From Acidimicrobiaceae bacterium (GTDB lineage: Bacteria > Actinomycetota > Acidimicrobiia > Acidimicrobiales > Bog-793), in NCBI GenBank assembly GCA_025463965.1, contig JAODBN010000425.1:1-21250 (forward strand): a stretch of 21,250 nt of DNA, in the 5' to 3' direction. Below are positions 1-6,916 of the stretch, piece after piece. The position numbers and the translations under genes are program-made. Under the pieces are notes generated by a model. The model did not search any database. It had not been told where the DNA came from and was given only the letters and a program-made list of their open reading frames with translations. Numbering within the stretch: position 1 is the first letter of the stretch; the number at the start of each line of letters is the position of its first letter.

Positions 1-1
1 C

Positions 2-676
2 CCGGTCTGGGCGTCGGCGACCAGAGTGCACTCGCGCCTCGCCGAGGTGCGCGGGCGGGCCGCTCGCTATCACCCGCGCGTCTCTCCCTTTGCGGCACTT
101 GCGCCCGACGCCACCGAAGAAGACTTCGCCGACCTCGCGGCGCTCGCAGGGCCCGCTTCTGAGGTGCTCGTCCCCTTCCTGGAGATCGAGCCGCCCGCCG
201 GCTGGTCAATCCTCTCGACCGGAGTCGGCCTGCAGATGGTCGGCGAAGAACTTGAGGTGGCGGAGGACCCCGAGACCGAGCCGCTCTCGAGCGAACACGT
301 CCCCGAGATGCTCGACCTGATCGTCCGCACCGAACCGGGCCCCTTCTTGCCGCGCACGGTAGAGCTCGGCACCTACCTCGGGATCCGACGAAACGGCGCA
401 CTCATCGCCATGGCCGGGGAGCGCATGCGGCCGCCTGGCTACACCGAGCTGAGCGCGGTTTGCACGGACCCGGCCTACCAGGGCCAGGGACTCGCCACAC
501 GGCTGGTCCGCGCGCTGGGCTCCGCGGTGCGAGTACGGGGCGAGGTTCCGATGCTGCACGTTTCGGCGACGAACGGCGGGGCCATCCGTCTGTACGAGGC
601 GCTCGGCTTTCGCGCGCGCCGGGAGGTCCAGTTTCAGCTGCTACAGACACCGTCCTCGGGCCCAGCCGGCCGCTGA
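2..676 (+). CDS. GNAT family N-acetyltransferase (5' partial)
   Basis: The protein transfers an acetyl group from acetyl-CoA to an amine; its substrate cannot be told from sequence. The GNAT core is in the C-terminal half: a beta strand ending LSAVCTDP, the acetyl-CoA pyrophosphate loop YQGQGLATRLV, then NGGAIRLYEALGF and a closing strand EVQFQLL, which is the order seen in the FR47-like subfamily. A GTG lies at position 26, but the frame is open to the window edge and the preceding codons read PVWASATR. PVWA-type text just before this point is usual near the start of this subfamily, so the gene very likely begins upstream of the window. About 224 residues are visible. Two perfect hairpins follow the stop. 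Family assignment is firm; substrate unknown. Confidence 0.88.
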   Translation, partial: PVWASATRVHSRLAEVRGRAARYHPRVSPFAALAPDATEEDFADLAALAGPASEVLVPFLEIEPPAGWSILSTGVGLQMVGEELEVAEDPETEPLSSEHVPEMLDLIVRTEPGPFLPRTVELGTYLGIRRNGALIAMAGERMRPPGYTELSAVCTDPAYQGQGLATRLVRALGSAVRVRGEVPMLHVSATNGGAIRLYEALGFRARREVQFQLLQTPSSGPAGR

Positions 677-720
677 AGCGGCGCCCGCTTGGCGACGCAA
701 ACTTCACGACGAGCATGGGA

Positions 721-746
721 CTGGCCCGGCGTCTCCGCCGGGCCAG
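721..746 (+). terminator. Perfect hairpin after the GNAT gene
   Basis: CTGGCCCGGC at 721-730 and GCCGGGCCAG at 737-746 are exact reverse complements around a 6-base loop. The hairpin starts 45 bases after the GNAT stop. There is no T run, so this is a GC-rich, non-canonical terminator candidate, as is common in high-GC genomes. It also lies downstream of the convergent csbD gene and could act in both directions. Confidence 0.5.
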
Positions 747-771
747 CCTCGTCACCTGGACCTAAGGGACT

Positions 772-790
772 GCCCGGGAACTACCCGGGC
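772..790. terminator. Second hairpin between convergent GNAT and csbD
   Basis: GCCCGGG at 772-778 and CCCGGGC at 784-790 form a perfect 7-bp stem with loop AACTA. It sits 10 bases beyond the csbD stop on the minus strand and 95 bases beyond the GNAT stop on the plus strand, so it may serve as the csbD terminator or as a bidirectional one. No U tract follows on either strand. Confidence 0.4.
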
Positions 791-800
791 CGACCCTCGG

Positions 801-983
801 CTATTTACCCTGGGGTTTCACAGCGTCTTTTATTTTTTCGCCGGCCTGCTTGAGGTTGCCAGCAGTCCGATCGGCGCGGCCCTCCATCTCCATGCTGCGG
901 TCGCCGGTCGCCCGACCGGTCGCCTCCTTGACGTGACCCTTCGCACTCTGCGCCTTGTCAGCAAGCTTGTCAGTACCGCTCAT
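801..983 (-). CDS. csbD: CsbD-like general stress protein
   Basis: This is a 60-residue hydrophilic protein with no cysteine, rich in Lys, Ala, Gly and Glu. It carries the CsbD pattern: a start of the form MSGTDKLADKAQSAKGHVKEATG, interrupted here only as a description of residues 1-23, followed by a second half built on the same theme (RADRTAGNLKQAGEKIKDAV). Length is normal for the family. CsbD proteins are abundant stress proteins, sigma-B controlled in Bacillus, with no known biochemical activity. The ATG is preceded on the minus strand by AGGAGG (complement of 993-998) at 9 bases, which fixes the start. A possible sigma-B-like promoter lies further upstream. It is convergent with the GNAT gene and separated from the ftsH stop by about 107 bp. 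Confidence 0.93.
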   Translation of the reverse strand: MSGTDKLADKAQSAKGHVKEATGRATGDRSMEMEGRADRTAGNLKQAGEKIKDAVKPQGK

Positions 984-1019
984 GAAAAGGGGCCTCCTCT
1001 CGTTGTTTCCAAGCTCTAT

Positions 1020-1046
1020 CTACCCTCACTATGGGCGCGCGACACC
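1020..1046 (-). promoter_or_regulatory. Possible sigma-B/F-type promoter of csbD
   Basis: Read on the minus strand, GGTGTC (complement of 1041-1046) is followed after 15 bases by GGGTAG (complement of 1020-1025). This is one mismatch per box from the GGTTTC / GGGTAT pattern of sigma-B-type promoters in Gram-positive bacteria. It would put transcription start roughly 30 bases before the csbD ATG. The match is weak and is made attractive mainly by the known sigma-B control of csbD in Bacillus. Confidence 0.28.
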
Positions 1047-1090
1047 CCAGCTCTTGCACGTTCAGTGAGCGCCGAGACGGGGCGCAGAGT

Positions 1091-3031
1091 TCAATCGGCG
1101 CTCGGCGCGGGGGTCATGGCCACTGCACGCGGCGCCTGCACCCGCTCGTCGACCCCGTGGCGCTCCGGCATGCCAGCGATGGCGGCGAGGTCAGCACCGT
1201 CGATGGTCTCGTGCTCGAGCAGCAGCTCGACGACCGAGTCCAGCATCTCGCGGTGCTCGGTCAGCAAGTTGGTGGCCCGCACCTCGGCCTCTCGAAGGAG
1301 CCGGGCAACCTCCTGGTCGATGGAGCGCTGGGTCTCCTCCGCGTACGGGCGGCCAGCGAAGGGGTTGTCGCGGCTCCCGCCCTCTCCCCCGTATCCAACT
1401 GGTCCCAGCTCGTGGGAGAAGCCCCACTCGCGCACCATGCGGGTGGCGAGCTCGGTCGCGCCGGACAGGTCGTTGGAGGCGCCGGTTGACGGCTCCCCGA
1501 GCACGATGATCTCGGCGGAACGGCCGCCGAGGCGCACCGCAAGGGTGTCGGTGAGGTAGCTCTCGGGATAGAGGTGCCGCTCGGACTCGGGAAGCTGCTC
1601 GGTGACGCCGAGGGCAGCACCGCGAGGCAGGATGGTGACCTTCGCCACCGGGTCAGCGTGCTCGGAGAGCACGGCGACGAGCGCGTGGCCCGCCTCGTGC
1701 ACCGCGACCGCATGCTTCTCGTCGGGGAGCAACGCATTGGACGCATCCCGACGTCCGATCAGGAGACGGTCCCGAGCGCTCCTGAAGTCCTCCGCGCTGA
1801 TGATGCTGCGGTGATCACGAACGGCGTTGATCGCGGCCTCGTTGATGAGGTTGGCGAGGTCCGCTCCCGAGAATCCTGGCGTGGCGCGCGACACCGCATC
1901 GAGATCGACATCGGGCCCAAGCCGCTTGCCCTTGGCGTGGATCGCGAGGATCGCCGTGCGCTCCCTCTGGTTGGGAAGGGGGATCTCGACGGTGCGGTCG
2001 AAGCGGCCGGGCCGAAGCAGCGCCGGGTCGAGGATCTCGGCGCGGTTGGTGGCTGCCATCACGACGACGCTCGCGTCCTTCTCGAATCCGTCCATGTCCG
2101 ACAGGAGCTGATTCAGCGTCTGCTCTCGTTCGTCGTTGGAGCCGAAGCCTCCCGGGCCGCGCTTTCCGCCGATGGCGTCGATCTCATCGATGAAGATGAT
2201 GGACGGAGCCCGCTTTCGGGCGTCTGCGAACAGGTCACGTACCCGCGAGGCCCCGACGCCCACGAACATCTCGACAAAGCTCGAACCGCTGAGTGCGAAG
2301 AACGGAACGCCGGCCTCCCCCGCCACCGCACGGGCGAGCAGGGTCTTTCCAGTTCCCGGCGGCCCGACCATCAGCACGCCCTTTGGGCCGGTCGCGCCTG
2401 CGGCCGCGTAGCGACCTGGATGCTTCAAGAAGTCGACGACCTCCATCACCTCGGCCTTGGAGCCCTCGTAGCCAGCGATATCGGCGAAGCGCACCGAGGG
2501 CCGTTCCTCGTCGTAGACCTTCGCCTTCGACTTGCCGATGCCCATGATCCCGCCGAGGCCGCCGGCGAGCTGCTTACGGCTTCGGCGACCGATCCAGATG
2601 AAGAGACCGATGATGACGATCAGGGGGAGCAGCGAGACCAAGACGCTCGCGAGCGACGTCGAGCTCGGATTGGTGCCCGTCACCTGGACGTGGTGCGCCA
2701 GCAGGAGCGGGGTCAGGGACTGGTCGTTGAGCGCCGTAGGGATCTGTGAGGTGTACGCGGCGCCGCCCTTCAGCGTGCCGCTCACGGCGCCGGTCCCGTT
2801 GATCGTCGCCGTGGCGATCTTGTTGCTGGTCACGGCGTTGACGAATCCCGTGTAGTTGAAGCTGCGGGTGACTGTGCTCGTGCCGGCGCGCAACAGCAGG
2901 ACGAGCGTGACGGCTATCCCCACCGGCAAGAGGAACACCCGCCAGCGCGGCGGAGGCGACGGAGGCGGCGCAGTAGGGCGCGGATCTTGAGGACCGGGCT
3001 TTGCCGAGCTCGTACGGTGCGAGATTCTCAC
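1091..3031 (-). CDS. ftsH: ATP-dependent zinc metalloprotease FtsH
   Basis: This is a membrane-anchored AAA+ protease that unfolds and degrades membrane and short-lived cytoplasmic proteins. Layout: a proline-rich N-terminus (residues 13-29), TM1 about 31-48, an extracytoplasmic segment of about 80 residues, TM2 about 129-148, then the AAA domain with Walker A GPPGTGKT (223-230), Walker B IIFIDEID (278-285) and arginine-finger region RPGRFDR (340-346), and the peptidase domain with zinc site HEAGH (445-449) plus a downstream acidic ligand in the SNDLSGAT segment. At 646 residues it is full length and all catalytic residues are present. The start is GTG at 3031, preceded by an AGGTAGGT-like ribosome site; the GTG overlaps the TAG stop of a doubtful upstream ORF. 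It may be a second, stress-linked FtsH given its csbD neighbour, but that is inference. Confidence 0.97.
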   Translation of the reverse strand: MRISHRTSSAKPGPQDPRPTAPPPSPPPRWRVFLLPVGIAVTLVLLLRAGTSTVTRSFNYTGFVNAVTSNKIATATINGTGAVSGTLKGGAAYTSQIPTALNDQSLTPLLLAHHVQVTGTNPSSTSLASVLVSLLPLIVIIGLFIWIGRRSRKQLAGGLGGIMGIGKSKAKVYDEERPSVRFADIAGYEGSKAEVMEVVDFLKHPGRYAAAGATGPKGVLMVGPPGTGKTLLARAVAGEAGVPFFALSGSSFVEMFVGVGASRVRDLFADARKRAPSIIFIDEIDAIGGKRGPGGFGSNDEREQTLNQLLSDMDGFEKDASVVVMAATNRAEILDPALLRPGRFDRTVEIPLPNQRERTAILAIHAKGKRLGPDVDLDAVSRATPGFSGADLANLINEAAINAVRDHRSIISAEDFRSARDRLLIGRRDASNALLPDEKHAVAVHEAGHALVAVLSEHADPVAKVTILPRGAALGVTEQLPESERHLYPESYLTDTLAVRLGGRSAEIIVLGEPSTGASNDLSGATELATRMVREWGFSHELGPVGYGGEGGSRDNPFAGRPYAEETQRSIDQEVARLLREAEVRATNLLTEHREMLDSVVELLLEHETIDGADLAAIAGMPERHGVDERVQAPRAVAMTPAPSAD

Positions 3032-3255
3032 TACCTACCTACGTCCGAAACGGGTCGGCGGACGGCCGACCACTGGGGGCGGCCGACCGAGCCGCCGGTG
3101 CGGTCGAGCATCGTGCCGTCGCCTCCAGAGATTCCGGTGACCTCGAGGCCAACCGAGCCCTCGCTGTCGAGAACAATTCGACGGTACAGCCACGTCTCGA
3201 AGTGTCCGGTCGGCCGTGTCGCGTGCAGGCGAGCCGCGGGTTTCCGACTGACCAA
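3031..3255 (-). CDS. Possible small protein coupled to ftsH (uncertain)
   Basis: A 74-residue minus-strand reading frame ends in TAG that overlaps the GTG of ftsH (TAGTG), a layout typical of translational coupling. The middle, from about GHFETWLYRRIVLDSEG to DRTGGSVGR, uses codons with strong third-position G/C and looks like real protein, whereas the ends look less so. The only start in the open stretch is TTG at 3255, preceded by GGGGTGGG at a short distance; a TGA lies five codons further upstream. I do not recognise a family. It could be a small gene, a remnant of a larger one, or chance coding potential in GC-rich DNA. Confidence 0.27.
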   Translation of the reverse strand: MVSRKPAARLHATRPTGHFETWLYRRIVLDSEGSVGLEVTGISGGDGTMLDRTGGSVGRPQWSAVRRPVSDVGR

Positions 3256-3498
3256 AATCCCACCCCGTTCTCAGACTTGGCGGGCGCTGCCGCTCCCCCG
3301 CCCAGCCCACTGCATGGTCGTTATCTTGGGCCGTGCCCGACGGCAGGCTCGGTGGCAAATGCCGTTGCTCGCCGGCCGAGCACACGGGTGCGCTGATGGC
3401 CGCCTGACAAGCTGAGTCAGCGGAAACGAGGCCAGCATCCGTGCCCGGGGAGGCCACGGTGGCTACCATCCGGAGGTCGCAAACCCCGGAGGGATGAA
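3256..3498. other. Intergenic stretch, no clear gene
   Basis: If the doubtful ORF at 3031-3255 is not real, the gene-free stretch is 467 bases (3032-3498). I see overlapping short frames on both strands but none with a convincing start and protein-like composition. The ftsH promoter should lie here. The 3' end carries the GGAGGG ribosome site (3488-3493) of the next gene. Confidence 0.5.
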
Positions 3499-3705
3499 AT
3501 GCACGAGCTCGCTGCTACCGGAGACCTACTGGCCACCTTCAGCAAGCATGACCTCGCTGGCCTGATAGCCATCATCGTCGGTGTGGTTCTGCTGGGGGCG
3601 GGGCTCCTCCGAGTGATGGGCAGGGTTGCAGTCGGGGCCGTCGTGCCAATCATCGGGCTCGTGGTGCTCATCATCGGAATCCTCTTCATCACCCGGACGA
3701 TCTGA
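3499..3705 (+). CDS. Small two-helix membrane protein, hypothetical
   Basis: A 68-residue protein with a short polar N-terminus (1-18), a hydrophobic helix about 20-38 (AGLIAIIVGVVLLGAGLL), a short turn containing RVMGR, and a second helix about 44-64 ending FITRTI. It should be an integral inner-membrane hairpin. The ribosome site GGAGGG at 3488-3493 lies 5 bases before the ATG, which makes translation credible. A GG-rich small-residue pattern within the helices would allow tight packing or oligomerisation. No family recognised and no function can be given. Downstream, 3706-3846 holds no gene that I can support. Confidence 0.72.
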   Translation: MHELAATGDLLATFSKHDLAGLIAIIVGVVLLGAGLLRVMGRVAVGAVVPIIGLVVLIIGILFITRTI

Positions 3706-3846
3706 GCGGCGCGCTCGTCGAGCGTCTGTGCGGGCTGCCGATTTCGATCGGACGAACCCGGAACGCTTCGCGGGCAACCCGGCCCCGGCGGTTCTCCACG
3801 CGGCGACGTACCCTCACAAATTCGATCGCACTGAAGGGCGGTTCGG

Positions 3847-4188
3847 GTGTCCGACGACGGTGGCATGAAGAGAATCGGCTCGGTAATCCGCCTGAAGCCG
3901 GGCGCCGCGGAGGAGTACGAGCGCCTTCACGCCTCCGTGTGGCCAGGCGTACTCGAGACCCTTCGGGAGAGCAACGTCACGAACTACACGATCTTCCGCA
4001 AAGGCGACTTGCTGTTCTCGTATCTCGAGTATGTGGGATCAGATCTCATCGGCGACATGGCGCGCATCTCCGCGGATGAGACGACCAAGCGCTGGTGGAC
4101 GCTGACCGCTCCATTGCAGGAACCAGTCCCCGATGCCGGCGAAGGCGAATGGTGGTCGGATATGGCCCCCGTCTTTCACCTCGACTGA
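3847..4188 (+). CDS. L-rhamnose/L-fucose mutarotase family (DUF718, RhaM-like)
   Basis: The protein interconverts the alpha and beta anomers of a 6-deoxy sugar before its oxidation or isomerisation. It has the compact dimeric alpha+beta-barrel pattern of RhaM: MKRIGSVIRLKPG, then EEYERLHASVWP with the conserved Tyr and His (Y24, H28), NYTIFRKGDLLFSYLEY, a WW pair (83-84) and the closing VFHLD. Length (113, or 107 from the inner ATG) fits the family. Two starts compete: GTG at 3847 with GAAGGG at 3833-3838, 8 bases upstream, and ATG at 3865, which matches the usual family N-terminus but has a weaker ribosome site. It opens a cluster whose other members fit fucose or rhamnose breakdown through acid intermediates; it is convergent with a dehydratase pseudogene. 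Confidence 0.88.
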   Translation: MSDDGGMKRIGSVIRLKPGAAEEYERLHASVWPGVLETLRESNVTNYTIFRKGDLLFSYLEYVGSDLIGDMARISADETTKRWWTLTAPLQEPVPDAGEGEWWSDMAPVFHLD

Positions 4189-4314
4189 TCTTCGGAACTG
4201 GAACGAACCGTTCGGCTGGGGGGCGTGAACTCGGCGACACCGGATCCCTGTCGACAACGGGCGCGCGTTCGCACAGCGCTCAAGCGTCGCCACCTTCACA
4301 GGATGACCCGGGCG

Positions 4315-4779
4315 TACTCCTTCGGCCACTAGCTCATCGACGGACAGCTGCAGCCAGCCACCTCCGGCCGAAGAGAGCGGCCGACTGGAATGCGCGCCAC
4401 CCACCGCCTGGTGGAGAGGCAGACGCGCCCGGACGCAGCGCAGGTCCCGCAGCGCCGTGTCGATGGCAGCCAATGCGAGTGAGCTCACAGGGCCAACCGC
4501 GAGGCCATGTACGCCGTAGAGGAGCGTGCGCCAGTTGCGCTCGATCTCCTCCGCTTCCATCCCGATGACGAGTGGAAACAGGTAGTCGCGAAGCAGCGCC
4601 ATGATCGAGCTTCCACCATTGCCGATGGTGTCGTTGGTGGCCGCTCCCGCTGGCGCCATCCTCGTCGGTCAGCGTGAGATGGGAGTCTCCTGGCTGACGA
4701 ATGACTGGATCGCATCCGTGCGCGTGACGAGTCGCTTCAGATCAACGAATCTGAGCTCAGCTCTTGCGATTCGAGCCAT
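4315..4779 (-). pseudogene. Enolase-superfamily (mandelate racemase type) dehydratase, decayed
   Basis: On the minus strand an ATG at 4779 opens a typical capping-domain N-terminus (MARIARAELRFVDL, then RTDAIQSFVSQETPIS) and meets TGA almost at once. A shift of frame near 4670 restores LTDEDGASGSG; a second shift near 4645 restores TIGNGGSSIMALLRDYL, then LALAAIDTALRDLRC, LPLHQAVGG and GGWLQLSVDELVAEG, ending near 4315. This is the N-terminal capping domain and beginning of the barrel of a mandelate racemase/muconate lactonizing-type protein. The rest of the normally ~370-residue enzyme, including the metal-binding and acid/base residues, is absent; only about 127 bp remain before the mutarotase gene. 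Relatives in such clusters are sugar-acid dehydratases (fuconate, rhamnonate). Function is lost. Confidence 0.82.
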
Positions 4780-4912
4780 GGCACCTTTCTCGGTTTTCAG
4801 TGTCGGCGCGGCGATACGCGTTCGTTGCCGTCGGGGCGAATCATGCTCGTCCCTCGGAGGGGCGAACATCTCGAGACAGGACCAAACCGGGACGATGCCG
4901 TGAGGAAGACCA

Positions 4913-4930
4913 GACATCGTATAGGATGTC
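4913..4930. promoter_or_regulatory. Candidate GntR operator, 18-bp palindrome
   Basis: GACATCGTATAGGATGTC is symmetric at 8 of 9 base pairs (the mismatch is G4919 against G4924). Its core ATCGTATAGGAT is one base from the perfect palindrome ATCCTATAGGAT. It ends three bases before the gntR ATG and includes the AGGA ribosome site (4923-4926), and lies in the divergent interval between gntR and the dehydratase remnant. Short palindromes of this size are typical FadR-family operators, so autorepression by blocking transcription or translation is likely. Confidence 0.65.
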
Positions 4931-4933
4931 GGA

Positions 4934-5656
4934 ATGGCACCTTCGAATACGGTGCACTCAGCGGAGGAACTCAAAATCTCGCCTTGGCGGGGACTTCCGA
5001 CCCCGACGCGTTCCGTGCTTGCCGACCAGGTGTATGAGCTCATCAAGGCCCGGCTTATGGACAACCTCGTTGAGCCCGGCGCCCGGCTTTCGATCGACGG
5101 TCTATCGCGTGATCTCGGCGTTTCCCCGACGCCGATACGCGAGGCGCTGGCGCGGCTGGAGTCTGACGGCCTCGTCGCGAAGCGAGCCCACCATGGCTAC
5201 ACGGCGGCCCCACTCATCGACTCCAGGACTTTCGAGGAGCTGTTCAAGATCCGGCTGCTCCTGGAGCCGGCTTCGGCATCATGGGCGGCGCAGGTCGCGA
5301 GCGGCGCCCAGATTCGAGAGTTCCAGGGCCTGATCAGCGCGATGCGTGAGCCGTTGCCTGGCGACAGCTATGAAAGCTACAGAGCCTTCGCTGCCCAAGA
5401 TGCCGCCTTTCACCTGGCCCTTGCGGTAGCAAGCGGCGTCCACCTGATGGTTGAGACCCTCGAACGACTCCGTGCGCACACCCAGCTCTACCGCCTGTAC
5501 TACGCCGCGGGGCTCACAAGGGACACGGTCGCAGAACACCGGAGGGTGCTCGGCGCTGTGAAGGCGCACGACGAAAAGGGGGCGGCAAAAGCAATGACGG
5601 CGCACCTGCTCGGATCACGCAACCGGCTTGCCGTGGCGATTTCGCATGAGCCGTAG
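4934..5656 (+). CDS. GntR-family regulator, FadR/FCD subfamily
   Basis: A 240-residue DNA-binding regulator. The winged helix spans about 28-92 (VYELIKARLMDNLVEPG, then LSRDLGVSPTPIREALARLESDGLV, the hallmark recognition helix), and the FCD ligand domain spans about 98-225. Metal-binding positions expected in FCD proteins are visible: D156 and H160 in QDAAFH, H202 in AEHRRVL, H224 in TAHLLGSR. The effector is probably a sugar acid or keto acid from the neighbouring pathway. ATG at 4934 is preceded by AGGA at 7 bases, inside a palindromic operator candidate, so it likely controls its own gene, the once-divergent dehydratase and the downstream hydrolase. The gene is intact although two catabolic genes it would control are broken. 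Confidence 0.93.
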   Translation: MAPSNTVHSAEELKISPWRGLPTPTRSVLADQVYELIKARLMDNLVEPGARLSIDGLSRDLGVSPTPIREALARLESDGLVAKRAHHGYTAAPLIDSRTFEELFKIRLLLEPASASWAAQVASGAQIREFQGLISAMREPLPGDSYESYRAFAAQDAAFHLALAVASGVHLMVETLERLRAHTQLYRLYYAAGLTRDTVAEHRRVLGAVKAHDEKGAAKAMTAHLLGSRNRLAVAISHEP

Positions 5657-5682
5657 GTTCTGCTAGCCCCTGCAACGACGGG

Positions 5683-5699
5683 CGCCCTTCGCCAGGGCG
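5683..5699 (+). terminator. Hairpin after gntR
   Basis: CGCCCT (5683-5688) pairs with AGGGCG (5694-5699) around loop TCGCC; an alternative fold pairs CTTCGCC with GGCGAAG. It lies 27 bases after the gntR stop. A T5 tract occurs about 30 bases later (near 5730), too far to be part of a canonical terminator. This is weak but reasonable evidence that gntR and the hydrolase are separate transcripts. Confidence 0.35.
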
Positions 5700-5800
5700 A
5701 AGAATCGGCATCGCACGATTGCGGCCCTTTTTCCCTCGTTGACAGCCTAGCTCAGAGCTCCAGGCAGCCCATTGCCCTCCATGCGCTCTGTGGACTGCAA

Positions 5801-5812
5801 ACCATATAGGAT
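5801..5812 (+). promoter_or_regulatory. Second candidate GntR site before the hydrolase
   Basis: ACCATATAGGAT shares the half-site TATAGGAT with the palindrome overlapping the gntR start (9 of 12 core bases identical with ATCGTATAGGAT, in the same orientation) but its other half is poorly conserved. It lies 74 bases before the ATG of the FAH-family gene, a sensible operator position. Alone it would not be convincing; the shared 8-mer within the same cluster raises it. Confidence 0.42.
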
Positions 5813-5886
5813 CTTGGCGTGCTCGAGCCGGGAAGATTCAACACGTCGCCGTGGACGCGAGGCTTCTGCGGGAGAGGATCGACGCT

Positions 5887-6768
5887 ATGCGGCTGATGCG
5901 TGTCGGCGAAATCGGGGTGGAACGTCCGGCGCTCCTCGACGAAGGGGGGAGACTGCTCGACCTCTCGCCCATCGGCCACGACCTCGACGGTTCGTTCTTC
6001 GCCGCCGGTGGGCTCGAACAAGTCCGCCGGCTCGTGGCGAGCACGCGGCTCACGACGATCGGCGGGCTCGACGACAACGGCGCCGTCTCGGTGAAGGACG
6101 GTTCCAGAATCGGTGCCCCGGTGGCAAAGCCAGAGAAGATCCTCTGTATTGGCCTCAACTACGTCGATCACGCCGAGGAGACCGGCAATCCGATCCCGGC
6201 GGAACCCATCGTGTTCATGAAGGCGCCCAACAGTCTTGTCGGCCCCTTCGACGAGATCCTTGTGCCGCGCGGGTCCCAGAAGACCGACTGGGAAATCGAA
6301 CTCGCCATCGTGATGGGCGCTCGAGCCCGTTACCTGGACTCGCCAGAGGCCGCGGCCGCGGGGATCCTCGGCTATGCGATCTCTAACGATGTTTCCGAGC
6401 GCGAATACCAGCTCGAACGCGGCGGGACCTGGGACAAGGGAAAGAGCTGTGAGACGTTCAATCCGATGGGACCTTGGCTCGCTAGCGCGGACGAGATCGA
6501 CGACGTGCAGTCGATTGACCTCAAGCTCGCGGTGAACGGCGTGATCCGCCAAGACGGGACCACGGCGAAGATGATCTTCGGGGTCCACTACATCGTGTGG
6601 TACTTGAGCCAGTTCATGGTGCTTGAGCCCGGTGACATCATCAACACTGGGACGCCTCCCGGGGTATCACTCGGACACGACGACGTTCCATTCCTCACGG
6701 CCGGCGACCTTGTCGAGCTCGAGGCTTCAGGTCTCGGTCGCCAGGCCGGCCACGTCGGCCAGGCCTGA
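5887..6768 (+). CDS. FAH-family hydrolase, probable 2,4-diketo-3-deoxy-L-fuconate (or rhamnonate) hydrolase
   Basis: A 293-residue cytoplasmic metal-dependent hydrolase of the fumarylacetoacetate hydrolase family. The N-terminal domain (1-75, MRLMRVGEIGVERPALLDEGG) is the form found in the diketo-sugar-acid branch. The catalytic domain shows NYVDHAEETG with H95, FMKAPNSLVGP (K112), DWEIELAIVMG with metal ligands E136 and E138, SNDVSERE with D168, KGKSCETFNPMGPW and NTGTPPGV (253-260). All expected residues are present. In the fucose/rhamnose acid pathway this enzyme splits the 2,4-diketo acid to pyruvate and lactate. Start: ATG 5887 with GGAGAGG at 5871-5877; an upstream in-frame GTG at 5851 is less likely. 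The gene is intact. It could instead act on another acylpyruvate; the neighbours argue for the sugar-acid role. Confidence 0.88.
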   Translation: MRLMRVGEIGVERPALLDEGGRLLDLSPIGHDLDGSFFAAGGLEQVRRLVASTRLTTIGGLDDNGAVSVKDGSRIGAPVAKPEKILCIGLNYVDHAEETGNPIPAEPIVFMKAPNSLVGPFDEILVPRGSQKTDWEIELAIVMGARARYLDSPEAAAAGILGYAISNDVSEREYQLERGGTWDKGKSCETFNPMGPWLASADEIDDVQSIDLKLAVNGVIRQDGTTAKMIFGVHYIVWYLSQFMVLEPGDIINTGTPPGVSLGHDDVPFLTAGDLVELEASGLGRQAGHVGQA

Positions 6769-6916
6769 GAGGCCGAGGTGACGACCGTCGTCAGCATCGA
6801 CACTTCCAACTTCCGCGTGCCGGCCCCACTCTGGTTCCCTCAGCGACCGCCGCGGCGGGCGCCCGGTCCGTCGCTGGCCGCATCCGATGACCGTGAACAA
6901 GAGCAAGGAGCCTCCC

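Noticed and set aside
1069..1108. Inverted repeat GCGCCGAG / CTCGGCGC around the ftsH stop
   Set aside because: The 24-base loop is long and the second arm is inside the coding region; too weak to call a terminator.
1574..2749. 391-codon plus-strand open frame opposite ftsH
   Set aside because: It lies wholly antisense to the well-conserved FtsH AAA and protease domains; its composition is that of a complementary frame and no family is recognisable.
4039..4659. 206-codon minus-strand frame taken as an intact gene
   Set aside because: Only its first part is enolase-superfamily sequence and it lacks the true N-terminus, which is in another frame; its 3' part is antisense to the mutarotase gene. 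It is treated as part of a pseudogene.
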